The notes beneath the pieces were generated by a model. It was not told the DNA's origin, ran no database searches, and saw nothing but the letters and a program-made list of their open reading frames with translations. 64,000 nt of DNA from Coriobacteriaceae bacterium (GTDB lineage: Bacteria; Actinomycetota; Coriobacteriia; Coriobacteriales; Coriobacteriaceae), in NCBI GenBank assembly GCA_025992855.1, contig DAJPGB010000001.1:1116001-1180000 (forward strand), read 5' to 3'. This document shows, one piece after another, positions 26,974 through 36,104 of the stretch; position 1 is the first letter of the stretch, and each line of letters opens with the position of its first letter. The position numbers and the translations under genes were made by a program.

Positions 26974-27939
26974 ATGGAGAACAAGTACGTCTGCTCTGTC
27001 GATATCGGCGGAACTAAGATCGCGACTGCCATCATGGAGTACCCGGCTGACGGTAGTGTGCCCCATCCCGTTTTTGAGGCCGAGGTTCCTACCGAGGCCC
27101 AGGAGGGCGGCGAGGCCGTCTTCCAGCGTATCGAGGCGTCCATCAAGGCTGCTCTCGAGGCGAATCCCGATGTCGAGGTCCTTGGCGTCGGTATCGGTGC
27201 CGCCGGCGTCGTCGATCCCAAGACGGGCGCCATCGCGTATGCCAACGAGATCATGCCCGGCTGGTCCGGCGTTCAGTTGGGGCCGCGCCTGCGCGAGGAC
27301 CTCGGTCTTCCCGTTGCCGTTGTAGGCGACGTGCAGGCTCATGCTCTGGGCGAGGCCCACTGGGGCGTCGGCAAGGGCAAGTTCTCCGTCTTGTGTCTTG
27401 GCATCGGTACGGGCATCGGCGGCGCATATGTCGAGAACGGCCGCGTGATGCAGGGTTTCCATGGTGCTGCCGGCCATATGGGCCACATCGAGTGCTCGGC
27501 TGCCGCCGGCATTCCCTGCGCCTGCGGGCGTTCCGGCCATCTGGAGTCGGTTGCTTCGGGCACTTCCATTGGTCGAATGTACGATGAGCGTTTTGGCCGC
27601 GTCGACCCCAGCCGTCCTTCGGTCGGTCGCGATGTGAACGATTTGTGCCGTGCGGGCGACGCAAAGGCGACCGAGGTCATCCATGACGCCGGCTTTGCGC
27701 TGGGGGCCAGCTTGGGCTCGCTCGCTAACATCCTGGACCCTGAGGTCATCGTGCTTTCGGGCGGCGTGATTCACCAAGGTCCCGATTGGCGTTCGCAGAC
27801 GTGGAAGGATTCGGTGCACGAGGGCTATGCCAGCCAGGCGCTCGATCCGCTTCAGGACACGCCGATCCTCATCGGTTCTCTGGAGGGCGATGCTCCGCTC
27901 ATCGGTGCCGCCGAGCATCTTCTTGCCTCGTTGAAGTAA
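26974..27939 (+). CDS. nanK: ROK-family sugar kinase (possible N-acetylmannosamine kinase)
   Basis: Phosphorylates a sugar at C6 with ATP. N-terminal phosphate motif DIGGTKIATAIM (residues 10-21), Asp about 105 as base (GDVQAHALGEA), and the ROK zinc site CACGRSGHLES with a His upstream. 321 residues. Substrate is inferred: between a sialate-type aldolase and NanE, ManNAc is the likely substrate, giving ManNAc-6-phosphate. The glucokinase subfamily is close in sequence and cannot be excluded. RBS aaggagag before ATG 26974. Confidence 0.78.
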   Translation: MENKYVCSVDIGGTKIATAIMEYPADGSVPHPVFEAEVPTEAQEGGEAVFQRIEASIKAALEANPDVEVLGVGIGAAGVVDPKTGAIAYANEIMPGWSGVQLGPRLREDLGLPVAVVGDVQAHALGEAHWGVGKGKFSVLCLGIGTGIGGAYVENGRVMQGFHGAAGHMGHIECSAAAGIPCACGRSGHLESVASGTSIGRMYDERFGRVDPSRPSVGRDVNDLCRAGDAKATEVIHDAGFALGASLGSLANILDPEVIVLSGGVIHQGPDWRSQTWKDSVHEGYASQALDPLQDTPILIGSLEGDAPLIGAAEHLLASLK

Positions 27940-27955
27940 AAGTATCTGCTGTAGG

Positions 27956-27986
27956 AGCCTCCCGAGACAACAGGCCTCGGGAGGCT
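27956..27986 (+). terminator. intercistronic hairpin between ROK kinase and nanE
   Basis: Perfect 11-base stem AGCCTCCCGAG (27956-27966) with CTCGGGAGGCT (27976-27986), 9-base loop, followed by GTTCTAAG. Not a clean terminator. Confidence 0.55.
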
Positions 27987-28009
27987 GTTCTAAGAAAGGT
28001 TGCAGCCTT

Positions 28010-28696
28010 ATGACCGTCGATCCTTTGATTCAATCCCTGAAGGGCAAGCTCGTCGTGAGCGTTCAGGCGTATATGGGCGAGCCGCTTCGTACGCCCGAGA
28101 CCATGGCGCAAATGTCTCGCGCTTGCGAGCTCGGCGGCGCCGCCGCCATTCGCTGCCAGGGCCTTGCCGACATTGCCGCCATTAAGGGTCGCTGTGAGGT
28201 TCCCGTCATCGGCCTGTGGAAGGATGGGCACGAGGGCGTTTACATCACGCCGACGCTGCGTCACGCTCGCGCCTGCGTTGCTGCCGGTGCCGATATCGTG
28301 GCGATCGACGCCACCGATCGTCCGCGCCCCGATGGCAAGACGGTCGAGGATACCTTCCGCCCGCTGCACGAGGAGGGTGTGCTCCTGATGGCGGATTGTG
28401 CCACCATCGAGGATATTCGCCGTGCTGTTGATATGGGCTTTGACCTGGTATCCACCACGCTTTCTCACGGCGTCGCCGCCATCGACTGCACCATGGCCGA
28501 TGGCCCCGACCTGCCGCTCCTGCGTCAGGCGACTGAGGAATTCCCCGGCCTTCCTATCATTTGCGAGGGTCGCGTGCATACGCCCGAGGAGGCTCGCGCC
28601 GCGATCGATGCTGGCGCCTGGGCCGTTGTCGTCGGCACCGCCATCACGCACCCCACGAGTATTACGAGTTGGTTCAAGGCTGCACTTGAGGCGTAA
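28010..28696 (+). CDS. nanE: N-acetylmannosamine-6-phosphate 2-epimerase
   Basis: TIM-barrel epimerase that converts ManNAc-6-P to GlcNAc-6-P, feeding nagA/nagB (not in window). Family motifs: VSVQAYMGEPLRTPETMAQM, GLWKDGHEGVYITPT, DATDRPRPDG and DCATIEDIRRAVDMG. 228 residues. RBS AAAGG before ATG 28010. Its presence is the best evidence that the whole cluster handles sialic acid or ManNAc. Confidence 0.92.
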   Translation: MTVDPLIQSLKGKLVVSVQAYMGEPLRTPETMAQMSRACELGGAAAIRCQGLADIAAIKGRCEVPVIGLWKDGHEGVYITPTLRHARACVAAGADIVAIDATDRPRPDGKTVEDTFRPLHEEGVLLMADCATIEDIRRAVDMGFDLVSTTLSHGVAAIDCTMADGPDLPLLRQATEEFPGLPIICEGRVHTPEEARAAIDAGAWAVVVGTAITHPTSITSWFKAALEA

Positions 28697-28747
28697 GACA
28701 GGCCTCGTATCCGCTCGGGGCGGTATACTCAATATAGGCAATTGACC

Positions 28748-28784
28748 GCGCGGGATCCGGGTTGCTGGGTCCCGCGCTTGTTTT
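28748..28784 (+). terminator. terminator at the end of the sialic-acid-type cluster
   Basis: GCGCGGGATCC (28748-28758) pairs with GGGTCCCGCGC (28767-28777) followed by TTGTTTT. A TATACT (28724-28729) just before it may belong to a promoter for rapZ, in which case this hairpin could be an attenuator. Confidence 0.7.
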
Positions 28785-28797
28785 CGGGAGGCAGCAC

Positions 28798-29718
28798 ATG
28801 CAAAAGGGAGATGCCATGGATGCGGCGGAGCGCTCGGAGCGCATCCCCGATATCGTCATCATCACCGGAATGTCCGGATCGGGCCGCACACAGGCCATGC
28901 ACGTGTTCGAGGACATGGGCTATTTTTGCATCGATAACCTGCCTCCGCGTCTCATCGCCCAGCTTGCCGAGCTCGTCGGCATCAATACGGGCGTGGGCAG
29001 GCATCTCGCCGTCACCTGTGACCTGCGCAGCCAGGGCTTGTTCGATGAGCTGCTCGATGCCGTTGCCGCACTCGAGGAGCGCGAGATGAGCTGTGACATC
29101 GTGTTTCTCGAGGCCTCTGACGAGGTGCTGATCCGTCGTTATAGCGAAAACCGCCGCCGCCATCCCATTGCCAAGCCGGGGGAGACTACGGCCGATGCGA
29201 TTCAGCGCGAGCGCCTGCAGCTGCAGGGTGTGCGCGACCGAGCCGATATGATCATCGACACGAGCCGCCTGCGTACCTCTGCCCTGCGCAACAAATTGCG
29301 CATGGCGTTCTCCGAGTTGTCCGACCAGCAGCTCATGGACGTTCACGTGTTCTCGTTTGGCTTTAAGCACGGTATGCCCGTTGAGGCGGACATTATGATC
29401 GACGTTCGCTTCCTGCCCAATCCGTTCTACGATCCCGAGATGCGCACCATGACCGGTCTCGATAAGAAGGTCTCCGACTTTGTTCTGGACCATCCCAAGA
29501 CCCAGGAGTTCTGGAAAGCTTGGACGCAGCTGCTCGATACGGTGATGCCGGGCTATATCGCGGAGGGCAAGCCACAGCTTTCTATTGCCATCGGCTGCAC
29601 GGGCGGTCAACACCGCAGCGTTGCCATCGCCGAGGCCACGGCACGTTATTTGGAAGGCGCTCAATATCACGTGAGCATTTCCCACCGCGACCTGTCGCGC
29701 GCCAACACGAAAGCATAG
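28798..29718 (+). CDS. rapZ: RapZ/YvcJ nucleotide-binding protein
   Basis: P-loop protein that controls amino-sugar synthesis RNA in enterobacteria and has an uncharacterised role in gram-positives. P-loop is GMSGSGRT with Arg where most have Lys, an actinobacterial feature; Walker B-like VFLEASDE, and C-terminal RapZ domain (GCTGGQHRSV). ATG 28798 has GGGAGG 6 bases upstream; ATG 28816 with AGGGAG is an alternative. In most actinobacteria and firmicutes the order is rapZ-yvcK-whiA; here yvcK is missing and whiA follows after 6 bases. Confidence 0.9.
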   Translation: MQKGDAMDAAERSERIPDIVIITGMSGSGRTQAMHVFEDMGYFCIDNLPPRLIAQLAELVGINTGVGRHLAVTCDLRSQGLFDELLDAVAALEEREMSCDIVFLEASDEVLIRRYSENRRRHPIAKPGETTADAIQRERLQLQGVRDRADMIIDTSRLRTSALRNKLRMAFSELSDQQLMDVHVFSFGFKHGMPVEADIMIDVRFLPNPFYDPEMRTMTGLDKKVSDFVLDHPKTQEFWKAWTQLLDTVMPGYIAEGKPQLSIAIGCTGGQHRSVAIAEATARYLEGAQYHVSISHRDLSRANTKA

Positions 29719-29724
29719 GCCTGC

Positions 29725-30654
29725 ATGTCGTTTACCGCCGAGGTGCGTGACGAACTCGCGCGCTGCGAACCCGAATGTGAATACTGCGATTTGTCGACGC
29801 TTGCCGCCCTGACGCGTGTGAGCGGTACACTTTCGCTGGCCGGCTCCGGGCGGTATCGTTTGACGGTCGCGACCGAGACGGGCGCCGTCGCGCGCACAAT
29901 GATCACACTGACGCATCGCATCCTTAAGCTCAAAACGGAATTCACCGTTCGTAAATCTGTATTGCATAAGGTTCGAAACTACCTCATCACCTTGCCTGAT
30001 CAGCCAGATCTGGATAAGGCTCTGGTGCTGCTGGGCATCCTCGACCGCAGGGGAGGACTTGTCGCCGGCGTGCCCCGACATATCGTTGCCCGTCCCTGCT
30101 GCAGGCTTGCCTATATCCGCGGCGCGCTCATCGCGGGCGGCTTCGTGGCCGATCCACGCGGCGATTTTCATTTGGAGATCGCGGTGCAGGGCGAGCAATA
30201 TGCCAAGGGGCTTTGCGATCTGTTGGAGCAGATTGGGGTCCATGCTCGTGTTAATGCGCGGCGGGGGTCATATGCCGTGTACATTAAGAGCGCCGAGGAG
30301 ATCGAGCAGCTCCTAAAGCTGGTCGGCGCCAAGCGCAGCGTTGCCGAGATCGAGGAAGCGCGCGCGGTCAAATTGGTTAAGAACGACGTAAACCGTCGCG
30401 TGAACGCCGAGCTCGCCAACCAGACCAGAAGCGCCGGTGCCGCCCAGCATCAGCTTGCGTTGATCGATGAGCTCGAGCAGCATGGCCTTCGCGATGCGCT
30501 TCCGGATGCCTTGGCGGTCTTTTGCGACCTGCGCGAGCGCTACCCCGATCTGTCACTGCGTGATTTGGGGGAGATGGCTGACCCTCCCTTGTCGAAGTCG
30601 GCCCTCTACCATCGTGTTTTACGGCTTGAAAAGCTCATTGAAGCAAACAGGTAG
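29725..30654 (+). CDS. whiA: DNA-binding protein WhiA
   Basis: Conserved regulator linked to cell division (in Streptomyces, sporulation). N-terminal LAGLIDADG-like domain (SFTAEVRDELAR, the CCRLAYIRGALIAGGFV segment near 130) and C-terminal helix-turn-helix (SLRDLGEMADPPLSKSALYHR, split as SLRDLGEMA and LSKSALYHR). 309 residues, normal. Follows rapZ after 6 bases, so both are co-expressed. Targets in this organism are unknown. Confidence 0.94.
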   Translation: MSFTAEVRDELARCEPECEYCDLSTLAALTRVSGTLSLAGSGRYRLTVATETGAVARTMITLTHRILKLKTEFTVRKSVLHKVRNYLITLPDQPDLDKALVLLGILDRRGGLVAGVPRHIVARPCCRLAYIRGALIAGGFVADPRGDFHLEIAVQGEQYAKGLCDLLEQIGVHARVNARRGSYAVYIKSAEEIEQLLKLVGAKRSVAEIEEARAVKLVKNDVNRRVNAELANQTRSAGAAQHQLALIDELEQHGLRDALPDALAVFCDLRERYPDLSLRDLGEMADPPLSKSALYHRVLRLEKLIEANR

Positions 30655-30847
30655 GTTAAAGTATCGACTTATATACGGATTTAGCTGCTATTTTATTCTT
30701 TAAAGCGTTTTAACGCAAATTTGATTTTCAATTTCGAGCATTCTCGTGAAATTCAAGTCAAAAAAAAGGTATATTAGGCGAGTGGTTAGTTTGTGGGCCT
30801 CAACGGCAGGCGCTGTAGCTTGCGGGGGCCTTACGAAAGGAGACACA

Positions 30848-31873
30848 ATGGCAGTAAAGGTTGCTATTAACGGCTTCGGTCGCATCGGTCGTCTGGCCTT
30901 CCGTCAGATGTTCGGTCATGAGGGCTCCGAGATCGTCGCTATCAACGACCTCACCTCTCCCGATATGCTCGCTTACCTGCTGAAGTACGACTCCACGCAG
31001 GGCAACTACGCTCGCGATCACGAGGTCGTTGCTGGCGAGGATTCCATCACCGTTGACGGCAAGGAGATCAAGATCTACAAGGAGGCCGACGCCAACAACC
31101 TGCCTTGGGGCGACCTCGACGTCGACGTCGTTCTCGAGTGCACCGGCTTCTACACCAGCAAGGCTAAGGCTCAGGCCCACATCAACGCTGGCGCCAAGAA
31201 GGTCGTCATCTCCGCTCCGGCCGGCAGCGATCTGCCCACCATCGTGTACAACGTCAACCATGAGACGCTGACCGCTGAGGACAACATCATCTCCGCTGCT
31301 TCCTGCACCACCAACTGCCTCGCCCCGATGGCCAAGGGTCTGAACGACTTCGCTCCCATCGTGTCCGGCATCATGACCACCATTCACGCCTGGACTGGCG
31401 ACCAGATGCCGCTCGACGGCCCGCAGCGCAAGGGCAACAAGCGTCGTAGCCGCGCCTGCGCCGTCAACATCGTCCCCAACACCACCGGTGCTGCCAAGGC
31501 TATCGGCCTGGTTCTCCCCGAGCTCAACGGTAAGCTCATCGGTGCCGCCCAGCGCGTCCCGACGCCGACCGGCTCCATCACCAACCTCTACGCTGTCGTT
31601 GACAAGAAGGTCACCGTCGACGAGGTCAACGCTGCTATGAAGGCCTACGCTGCCACCATCTCCGAGACCTTCGGTTACAACGAGGACGACATCGTCTCCA
31701 CCGACATCATCGGCGAGACCCACGGCTCCATCTTCGACGCCACTCAGACCATGTGCTCTGACCTCGGCAACGGCCAGACCCTCGTTCAGGTCACCTCTTG
31801 GTACGACAACGAGAACTCCTACACCTCTCAGATGGTCCGCACCATCAAGTACTTCGAGAAGTTCGTTGCTTAA
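30848..31873 (+). CDS. gap: glyceraldehyde-3-phosphate dehydrogenase, type I
   Basis: Oxidises glyceraldehyde-3-P with NAD and phosphate in glycolysis. NAD fold INGFGRIGRLAF at the start, catalytic Cys in SAASCTTNCLAP (about residue 153), and WYDNENSYTSQM near the end. 341 residues. Upstream 195 bases contain TATATT (30770-30775) as likely -10 without a clear -35. RBS AAAGGAG at 30837. Strong ribosome site and codon bias toward C-ending codons suggest high expression. Own terminator follows. Confidence 0.97.
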   Translation: MAVKVAINGFGRIGRLAFRQMFGHEGSEIVAINDLTSPDMLAYLLKYDSTQGNYARDHEVVAGEDSITVDGKEIKIYKEADANNLPWGDLDVDVVLECTGFYTSKAKAQAHINAGAKKVVISAPAGSDLPTIVYNVNHETLTAEDNIISAASCTTNCLAPMAKGLNDFAPIVSGIMTTIHAWTGDQMPLDGPQRKGNKRRSRACAVNIVPNTTGAAKAIGLVLPELNGKLIGAAQRVPTPTGSITNLYAVVDKKVTVDEVNAAMKAYAATISETFGYNEDDIVSTDIIGETHGSIFDATQTMCSDLGNGQTLVQVTSWYDNENSYTSQMVRTIKYFEKFVA

Positions 31874-31910
31874 TTTAGCTTTTAACGAATAGCTCGTTGA
31901 GCGTCTAAAG

Positions 31911-31957
31911 AAGGGCGCGGCCTTATAGGGCTTACACCCTAGGGTCGCGCCCTTTTT
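31911..31957 (+). terminator. terminator after gap
   Basis: GGGCGCG (31913-31919) pairs with CGCGCCC (31946-31952), with inner pairing AGGG/CCCT, then TTTTT. Separates gap from pgk, so pgk needs its own or readthrough promoter. Confidence 0.8.
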
Positions 31958-32013
31958 ATAAGAAATCGTCTGCCGTAATGGGAGGCAGACACGTACGAAA
32001 GGTAGAAGCAAAC

Positions 32014-33204
32014 ATGGCCTTTACCAAGAAGACCGTCCGCGACATCGATGTCGACGGCAAGCGCGTTCTCGTCCGCGTTGACTTTAACGTGCCTATCAAG
32101 GATGGCGTCGTTGGCGACACCACCCGTATCAAGGCTGCCCTGCCCACCATCAACTATCTCGTTGAGCACAATGCTCGCGTCATCCTCATGAGCCACCTCG
32201 GCCGTCCCGATGGCACCGGCTTCCAGCCCGAGCTGTCCCTCGAGCCCGTCGCCAAGAAGCTCGCTGAGCTCTCTGGTCTCGACGTTGCCTTTGTCGCCGA
32301 CACCTACGGCGAGAAGGCTGCTGAGGCTGTCGCTGCCGTCGAGCCGGGCAAGGTCCTCGTTCTCGAGAACGTCCGTTTTGACAAGCGTGAGAAGAAGAAC
32401 GATCCCGAGATCGCCAAGAAGCTCGCTTCCTATGGTGACGTCTTCGTTCTCGATGCCTTCGGTACCGCTCATCGCGCCCAGGGTTCCGTCGTGGGCCCCG
32501 CCGCTTACCTGCCCGCAGTCGCTGGCTTCCTGCTCGAGAAGGAGGTCGACACGCTGACCGGCATCTTCGCCGAGCCCGAGCGTCCCTTCGTCGCTATCGT
32601 CGGCGGTTCCAAGGTTTCCTCCAAGATCGGTGTTCTCGATCACCTCATCGACTCTGCTGATACCCTGATCATCGGTGGCGGCATGGCCTACACCTTCTTC
32701 CTGGCTCAGGGCCTGTCCGTTGGTCAGTCCCTCAAGGAAGAGGACTGGGTCGAGCGCGCTGGCGAGATGCTCAAGAAGGCCGAGGAGAAGGGCGTCAAGA
32801 TCCTGCTCCCCATCGACAACCGTGTTGCCGATCACTTTGGCGAGGACGCTGTCCCCGAGGTTGTCGCTTCCGACGCTATCCCCGACGATCGTGAGGGTAT
32901 GGACATCGGCCCCAAGACCGAGGAACTCTACGCCGAGGCCGTCAAGGGCGCCAAGACCGTGTTCTGGAATGGCCCCATGGGCGTCTTCGAGTTCGATAAC
33001 TTCGCTCACGGCACCCAGGCTATCGCCGAGGCTGTCGCCGAGGCCGACTGCACCTCGATCATCGGTGGTGGCGACTCTGTCGCAGCTGTCAACAAGTTCA
33101 ACCTGGCCGACAAGATGAGCTGGATCTCCACCGGTGGCGGCGCTTCCATGGAGCTCGTCGAGGGTAAGGCCCTGCCCGGAGTGGAGGCGCTTCTCGATGC
33201 CTAA
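32014..33204 (+). CDS. pgk: phosphoglycerate kinase
   Basis: Transfers phosphate from 1,3-bisphosphoglycerate to ADP. Substrate motifs: RVDFNVP (residues 20-26), SHLGRP (about 60), GGAKVS-like GGSKVSSKIGV, and the nucleotide GGGDSVAA near 355. 396 residues. RBS aaagg; an upstream frame (31978) has none. Overlaps tpiA by 8 bases, which couples the two. Confidence 0.97.
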   Translation: MAFTKKTVRDIDVDGKRVLVRVDFNVPIKDGVVGDTTRIKAALPTINYLVEHNARVILMSHLGRPDGTGFQPELSLEPVAKKLAELSGLDVAFVADTYGEKAAEAVAAVEPGKVLVLENVRFDKREKKNDPEIAKKLASYGDVFVLDAFGTAHRAQGSVVGPAAYLPAVAGFLLEKEVDTLTGIFAEPERPFVAIVGGSKVSSKIGVLDHLIDSADTLIIGGGMAYTFFLAQGLSVGQSLKEEDWVERAGEMLKKAEEKGVKILLPIDNRVADHFGEDAVPEVVASDAIPDDREGMDIGPKTEELYAEAVKGAKTVFWNGPMGVFEFDNFAHGTQAIAEAVAEADCTSIIGGGDSVAAVNKFNLADKMSWISTGGGASMELVEGKALPGVEALLDA

Positions 33205-33964
33205 TCGCACCCTTCTTATCGCTGGTAACTGGAAGATGAACAACGACGTCGCCGAGGCTGCCAAGCTCGCCGACGAGCTGGCCCAGGCTCTGCCCGAGGT
33301 TCCGGCTGGCGTCGAGGTGCTCGTCTGCCCTCCGACCATCGACATCACCACGGTTCATGACCGCATTCAGGCTGCCCCCATCGCCCTCGGTGCACAGAAC
33401 GTGTACTGGGAGGCCAAGGGTGCCTTCACCGGTGAGTCCTCTTGCGACATGCTCAAGTCCGCTGGCTGCACCTACTGCATCATCGGTCACTCCGAGCGTC
33501 GCGACTACTTCCACGAGACCGACGAGGACCAGAACAAGAAGGCCAAGGCTCTCGTTGCCGCCGGCCTTGTTCCCGTCTTCTGCTGCGGCGAGTCCCTCGA
33601 GGTCCGCGAGGCCGGCACCTATGTCGAGCACGTCGTGAACCAGGTCAAGGCTGGCCTTGCTGGTCTTGAGATCACCTGCCCCAAGCAGGTCGTCGTCGCC
33701 TATGAGCCCATCTGGGCCATCGGCACCGGCAAGACCGCTACCGCCGAGGACGCTCAGGAGGTCTGCGGCGCTATCCGTGAGACCCTCAAGGAGATGTTCG
33801 GCGAGGAGCTCGCCAACGGCATCCGCGTTCTCTACGGTGGTTCCGCCAAGCCCGGTAACATCGCCGAGCTCGTCGCCAAGCCCGACGTTGACGGCGCCCT
33901 CGTGGGCGGCGCTTCGCTCAAGGCTGCCGACTTCGCCTCTATGGTCGTCAAGGCAGGCGAGTAG
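33197..33964 (+). CDS. tpiA: triosephosphate isomerase
   Basis: TIM-barrel interconversion of dihydroxyacetone-P and glyceraldehyde-3-P. Catalytic Lys in NWKMN (residues 11-15), His in GHSERR (about 95), Glu in AYEPIWAIGTG (about 165). 255 residues. ATG 33197 lies inside the end of pgk. Glycolytic block gap, pgk, tpiA, gpmI; enolase is not here. Confidence 0.97.
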   Translation: MPNRTLLIAGNWKMNNDVAEAAKLADELAQALPEVPAGVEVLVCPPTIDITTVHDRIQAAPIALGAQNVYWEAKGAFTGESSCDMLKSAGCTYCIIGHSERRDYFHETDEDQNKKAKALVAAGLVPVFCCGESLEVREAGTYVEHVVNQVKAGLAGLEITCPKQVVVAYEPIWAIGTGKTATAEDAQEVCGAIRETLKEMFGEELANGIRVLYGGSAKPGNIAELVAKPDVDGALVGGASLKAADFASMVVKAGE

Positions 33965-33969
33965 GACAT

Positions 33970-35523
33970 ATGGCACAACGTCATCTTCCTGCGCTCCTGA
34001 TTATCATGGACGGCTGCGGCCTGGCTCCGGCTGATGGCGAGAACGCCGTCGCCGCTGCCAAGACGCCCTTCCTTGATGGCCTGTACGAGAAGTATCCTCA
34101 CACCACGCTCGGTGCTTCGGGCGAGGACGTGGGCCTTCCCGACGGCCAGATGGGCAACTCCGAGGTGGGTCACCTCAACATCGGTGCCGGTCGCATCGTG
34201 TTCCAGGAGCTTTCGCGCATCAACAATGCCATCAAGGACGGCTCCATCGCCAAGAACGAGGTTTTCGTCAAGGCCATGGACGATGTCAAGGCTGACGGCA
34301 AGACTCTCCACCTCATGGGCCTTATGAGCCCTGGCGGCGTTCACTCCCACATGAACCACGTCGAGGCTCTGGTCAAGATGGCTGCCGAGCATGGTGTCAA
34401 GACCGTTCGCGTCCACGCCTTCATGGATGGCCGCGACGTTGACCCGCAGTCCGGTGCCGGTTACATGAGTGAGTTCTGCGCCTTCCTGGCCAAGATTTCC
34501 GAGGAGACCGGTTGCGACGCTCGCGTTGCCACCGTCTCGGGCCGTTATTGGGCGATGGACCGCGACAACCGTTGGGAGCGCATCCAGCGCGCCTACGACG
34601 TCATGGTCAACGCGTCCGATGCTGATACCGACCCCGTTGCCGGTATCAAGGCCTACTACGAGAAGGACCCGCGCGGCGACGAGTTCGTCGAGCCCTTCGC
34701 TGCCCACAACGAGGGCATCCACGAGGGCGACGCGGCTATTTTCTTCAACTTCCGTCCCGACCGCGCACGTCAGATGACCCGCGTGTTCACGGACAAGGAG
34801 TTCGACGGCTTTGAGCGCGAGCAGATCAAGCTCTCGCACTTTGTGACGATGACCGAGTACGATCCGACGTTTGACGTCGAGGTCGCCTTCCCCAAGACGT
34901 TCCCCGAGAACGTCCTGGCCGACGTTATCGCCGCCAATGGCCTGAAGCAGCTGCACACCGCCGAGACCGAGAAGTACGCCCACGTGACGTTCTTCCTCAA
35001 CGGTGGCATCGAGGAGCCCAAGGAGGGCGAGGAGCGTGTGCTCGTCGCTTCCCCCAAGGTCGCTACCTACGATTTGCAGCCCGAGATGAGCGCTCCCGAG
35101 GTTACCGAGAAGCTTGTCGCCGCCATCAACGAGGATCGCGCTGATTTCTACATCGTGAACTTCGCGAACTGCGACATGGTTGGTCACACCGGTGTCTTCG
35201 ACGCTGCCGTTAAGGCCGTTGAGGCTGTTGACGATGCCCTGTCCAAGGTTGTCCCGGCGATTCTCGCCAAGGGCGGCTTTGCACTGATTACCGCCGATCA
35301 CGGCAACGCCGATCACATGTTTGACGTTGCTTCCGACGGTTCCAAGCATCCGTTTACGGCGCACACCACCAACCGCGTGCCGTTCATCATCGTTGATGAG
35401 AAGGCACAGCTCACCGGTATCGAGGACGGTCGTCTTTCCGATATCGCCCCGACTATGCTCACCATGGCTGGTCTGGAGCCTTCCGCCGAGATGACGGGCC
35501 GCGTGCTCGCCACCGAGGCCTAA
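33970..35523 (+). CDS. gpmI: 2,3-bisphosphoglycerate-independent phosphoglycerate mutase
   Basis: Manganese enzyme of the alkaline phosphatase superfamily. Metal-binding Asp in IMDGCGLA (family is usually DGWG; here Cys), phospho-Ser in QMGNSEVGH (about residue 62), HSRL-like ligands and C-terminal TADHGNADHM. 517 residues, normal. Starts 5 bases after tpiA. The Trp to Cys change next to the metal site is a small oddity. Confidence 0.95.
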   Translation: MAQRHLPALLIIMDGCGLAPADGENAVAAAKTPFLDGLYEKYPHTTLGASGEDVGLPDGQMGNSEVGHLNIGAGRIVFQELSRINNAIKDGSIAKNEVFVKAMDDVKADGKTLHLMGLMSPGGVHSHMNHVEALVKMAAEHGVKTVRVHAFMDGRDVDPQSGAGYMSEFCAFLAKISEETGCDARVATVSGRYWAMDRDNRWERIQRAYDVMVNASDADTDPVAGIKAYYEKDPRGDEFVEPFAAHNEGIHEGDAAIFFNFRPDRARQMTRVFTDKEFDGFEREQIKLSHFVTMTEYDPTFDVEVAFPKTFPENVLADVIAANGLKQLHTAETEKYAHVTFFLNGGIEEPKEGEERVLVASPKVATYDLQPEMSAPEVTEKLVAAINEDRADFYIVNFANCDMVGHTGVFDAAVKAVEAVDDALSKVVPAILAKGGFALITADHGNADHMFDVASDGSKHPFTAHTTNRVPFIIVDEKAQLTGIEDGRLSDIAPTMLTMAGLEPSAEMTGRVLATEA

Positions 35524-35548
35524 GAGAAAACAAATACCGTTTTCTAGC

Positions 35549-35583
35549 AAGGGGGTTGTCCACAATCGGACAATCCCCTTTTT
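35549..35583 (+). terminator. terminator after gpmI
   Basis: AAGGGG-G-TTGTCC pairs with GGACAA-T-CCCCTT followed by TTT, 25 bases after the stop codon. Confidence 0.8.
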
Positions 35584-35687
35584 GGTATTTCTGCCATTTC
35601 CGCCCCGTCCCCGAGTGGCAGGTAGGGGAGAACGGGGGATTGTGGTACAGTACTGGAGTTTGAACTGTTCTATTAAGGAGCTTATCT

Positions 35688-35942
35688 ATGGGTCCGTTCC
35701 AGATTCTTCTGTTTGTCGTTTGGGCTGTTTCTGCCGTGGCGCTGACGATTCTCGTCCTGATGCATTCCGGTAAGGGTACCGGCGTTTCGGATATGATTGC
35801 CAGCTCGCTGTATAACTCCAGCTCAGCCACAGGCGTTATGGAGCAGAACCTTGACCGCCTGACCGTCATCATGGCTGTCGTGTTTGCTGCGTGCGTCGTG
35901 CTGTGCATGTTCTTCTTCCCGCAGGGCATCGTGGGCTACTAA
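35688..35942 (+). CDS. secG: preprotein translocase subunit SecG
   Basis: Small subunit of the SecYEG channel. Two hydrophobic helices (about residues 5-24 and 57-79) with a GKGTGVSD-type loop and the sequence LVLMHSGKG between, typical of SecG. 84 residues. RBS AAGGAG before ATG 35688; a possible -10 TACAGT lies near 35645. Own terminator after it. Confidence 0.92.
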   Translation: MGPFQILLFVVWAVSAVALTILVLMHSGKGTGVSDMIASSLYNSSSATGVMEQNLDRLTVIMAVVFAACVVLCMFFFPQGIVGY

Positions 35943-35967
35943 GCATCGGCGTATATACGTTTGCAAT

Positions 35968-35994
35968 GGGTCTCGCATGTGCGGGACCCTTTTT
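35968..35994 (+). terminator. terminator after secG
   Basis: GGGTC-T-CGCA pairs with TGCG-G-GACCC, then TTTTTG. Confidence 0.75.
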
Positions 35995-36104
35995 GTTTAC
36001 ATATTTGTAACAGAGTCAAAATATCCCCACATACTTCGCCCAACTAAAGAAATTCTCGACCGTTAACCGGAATTAGCCCCAAATCGTGCATAAAATGCGC
36101 TACT

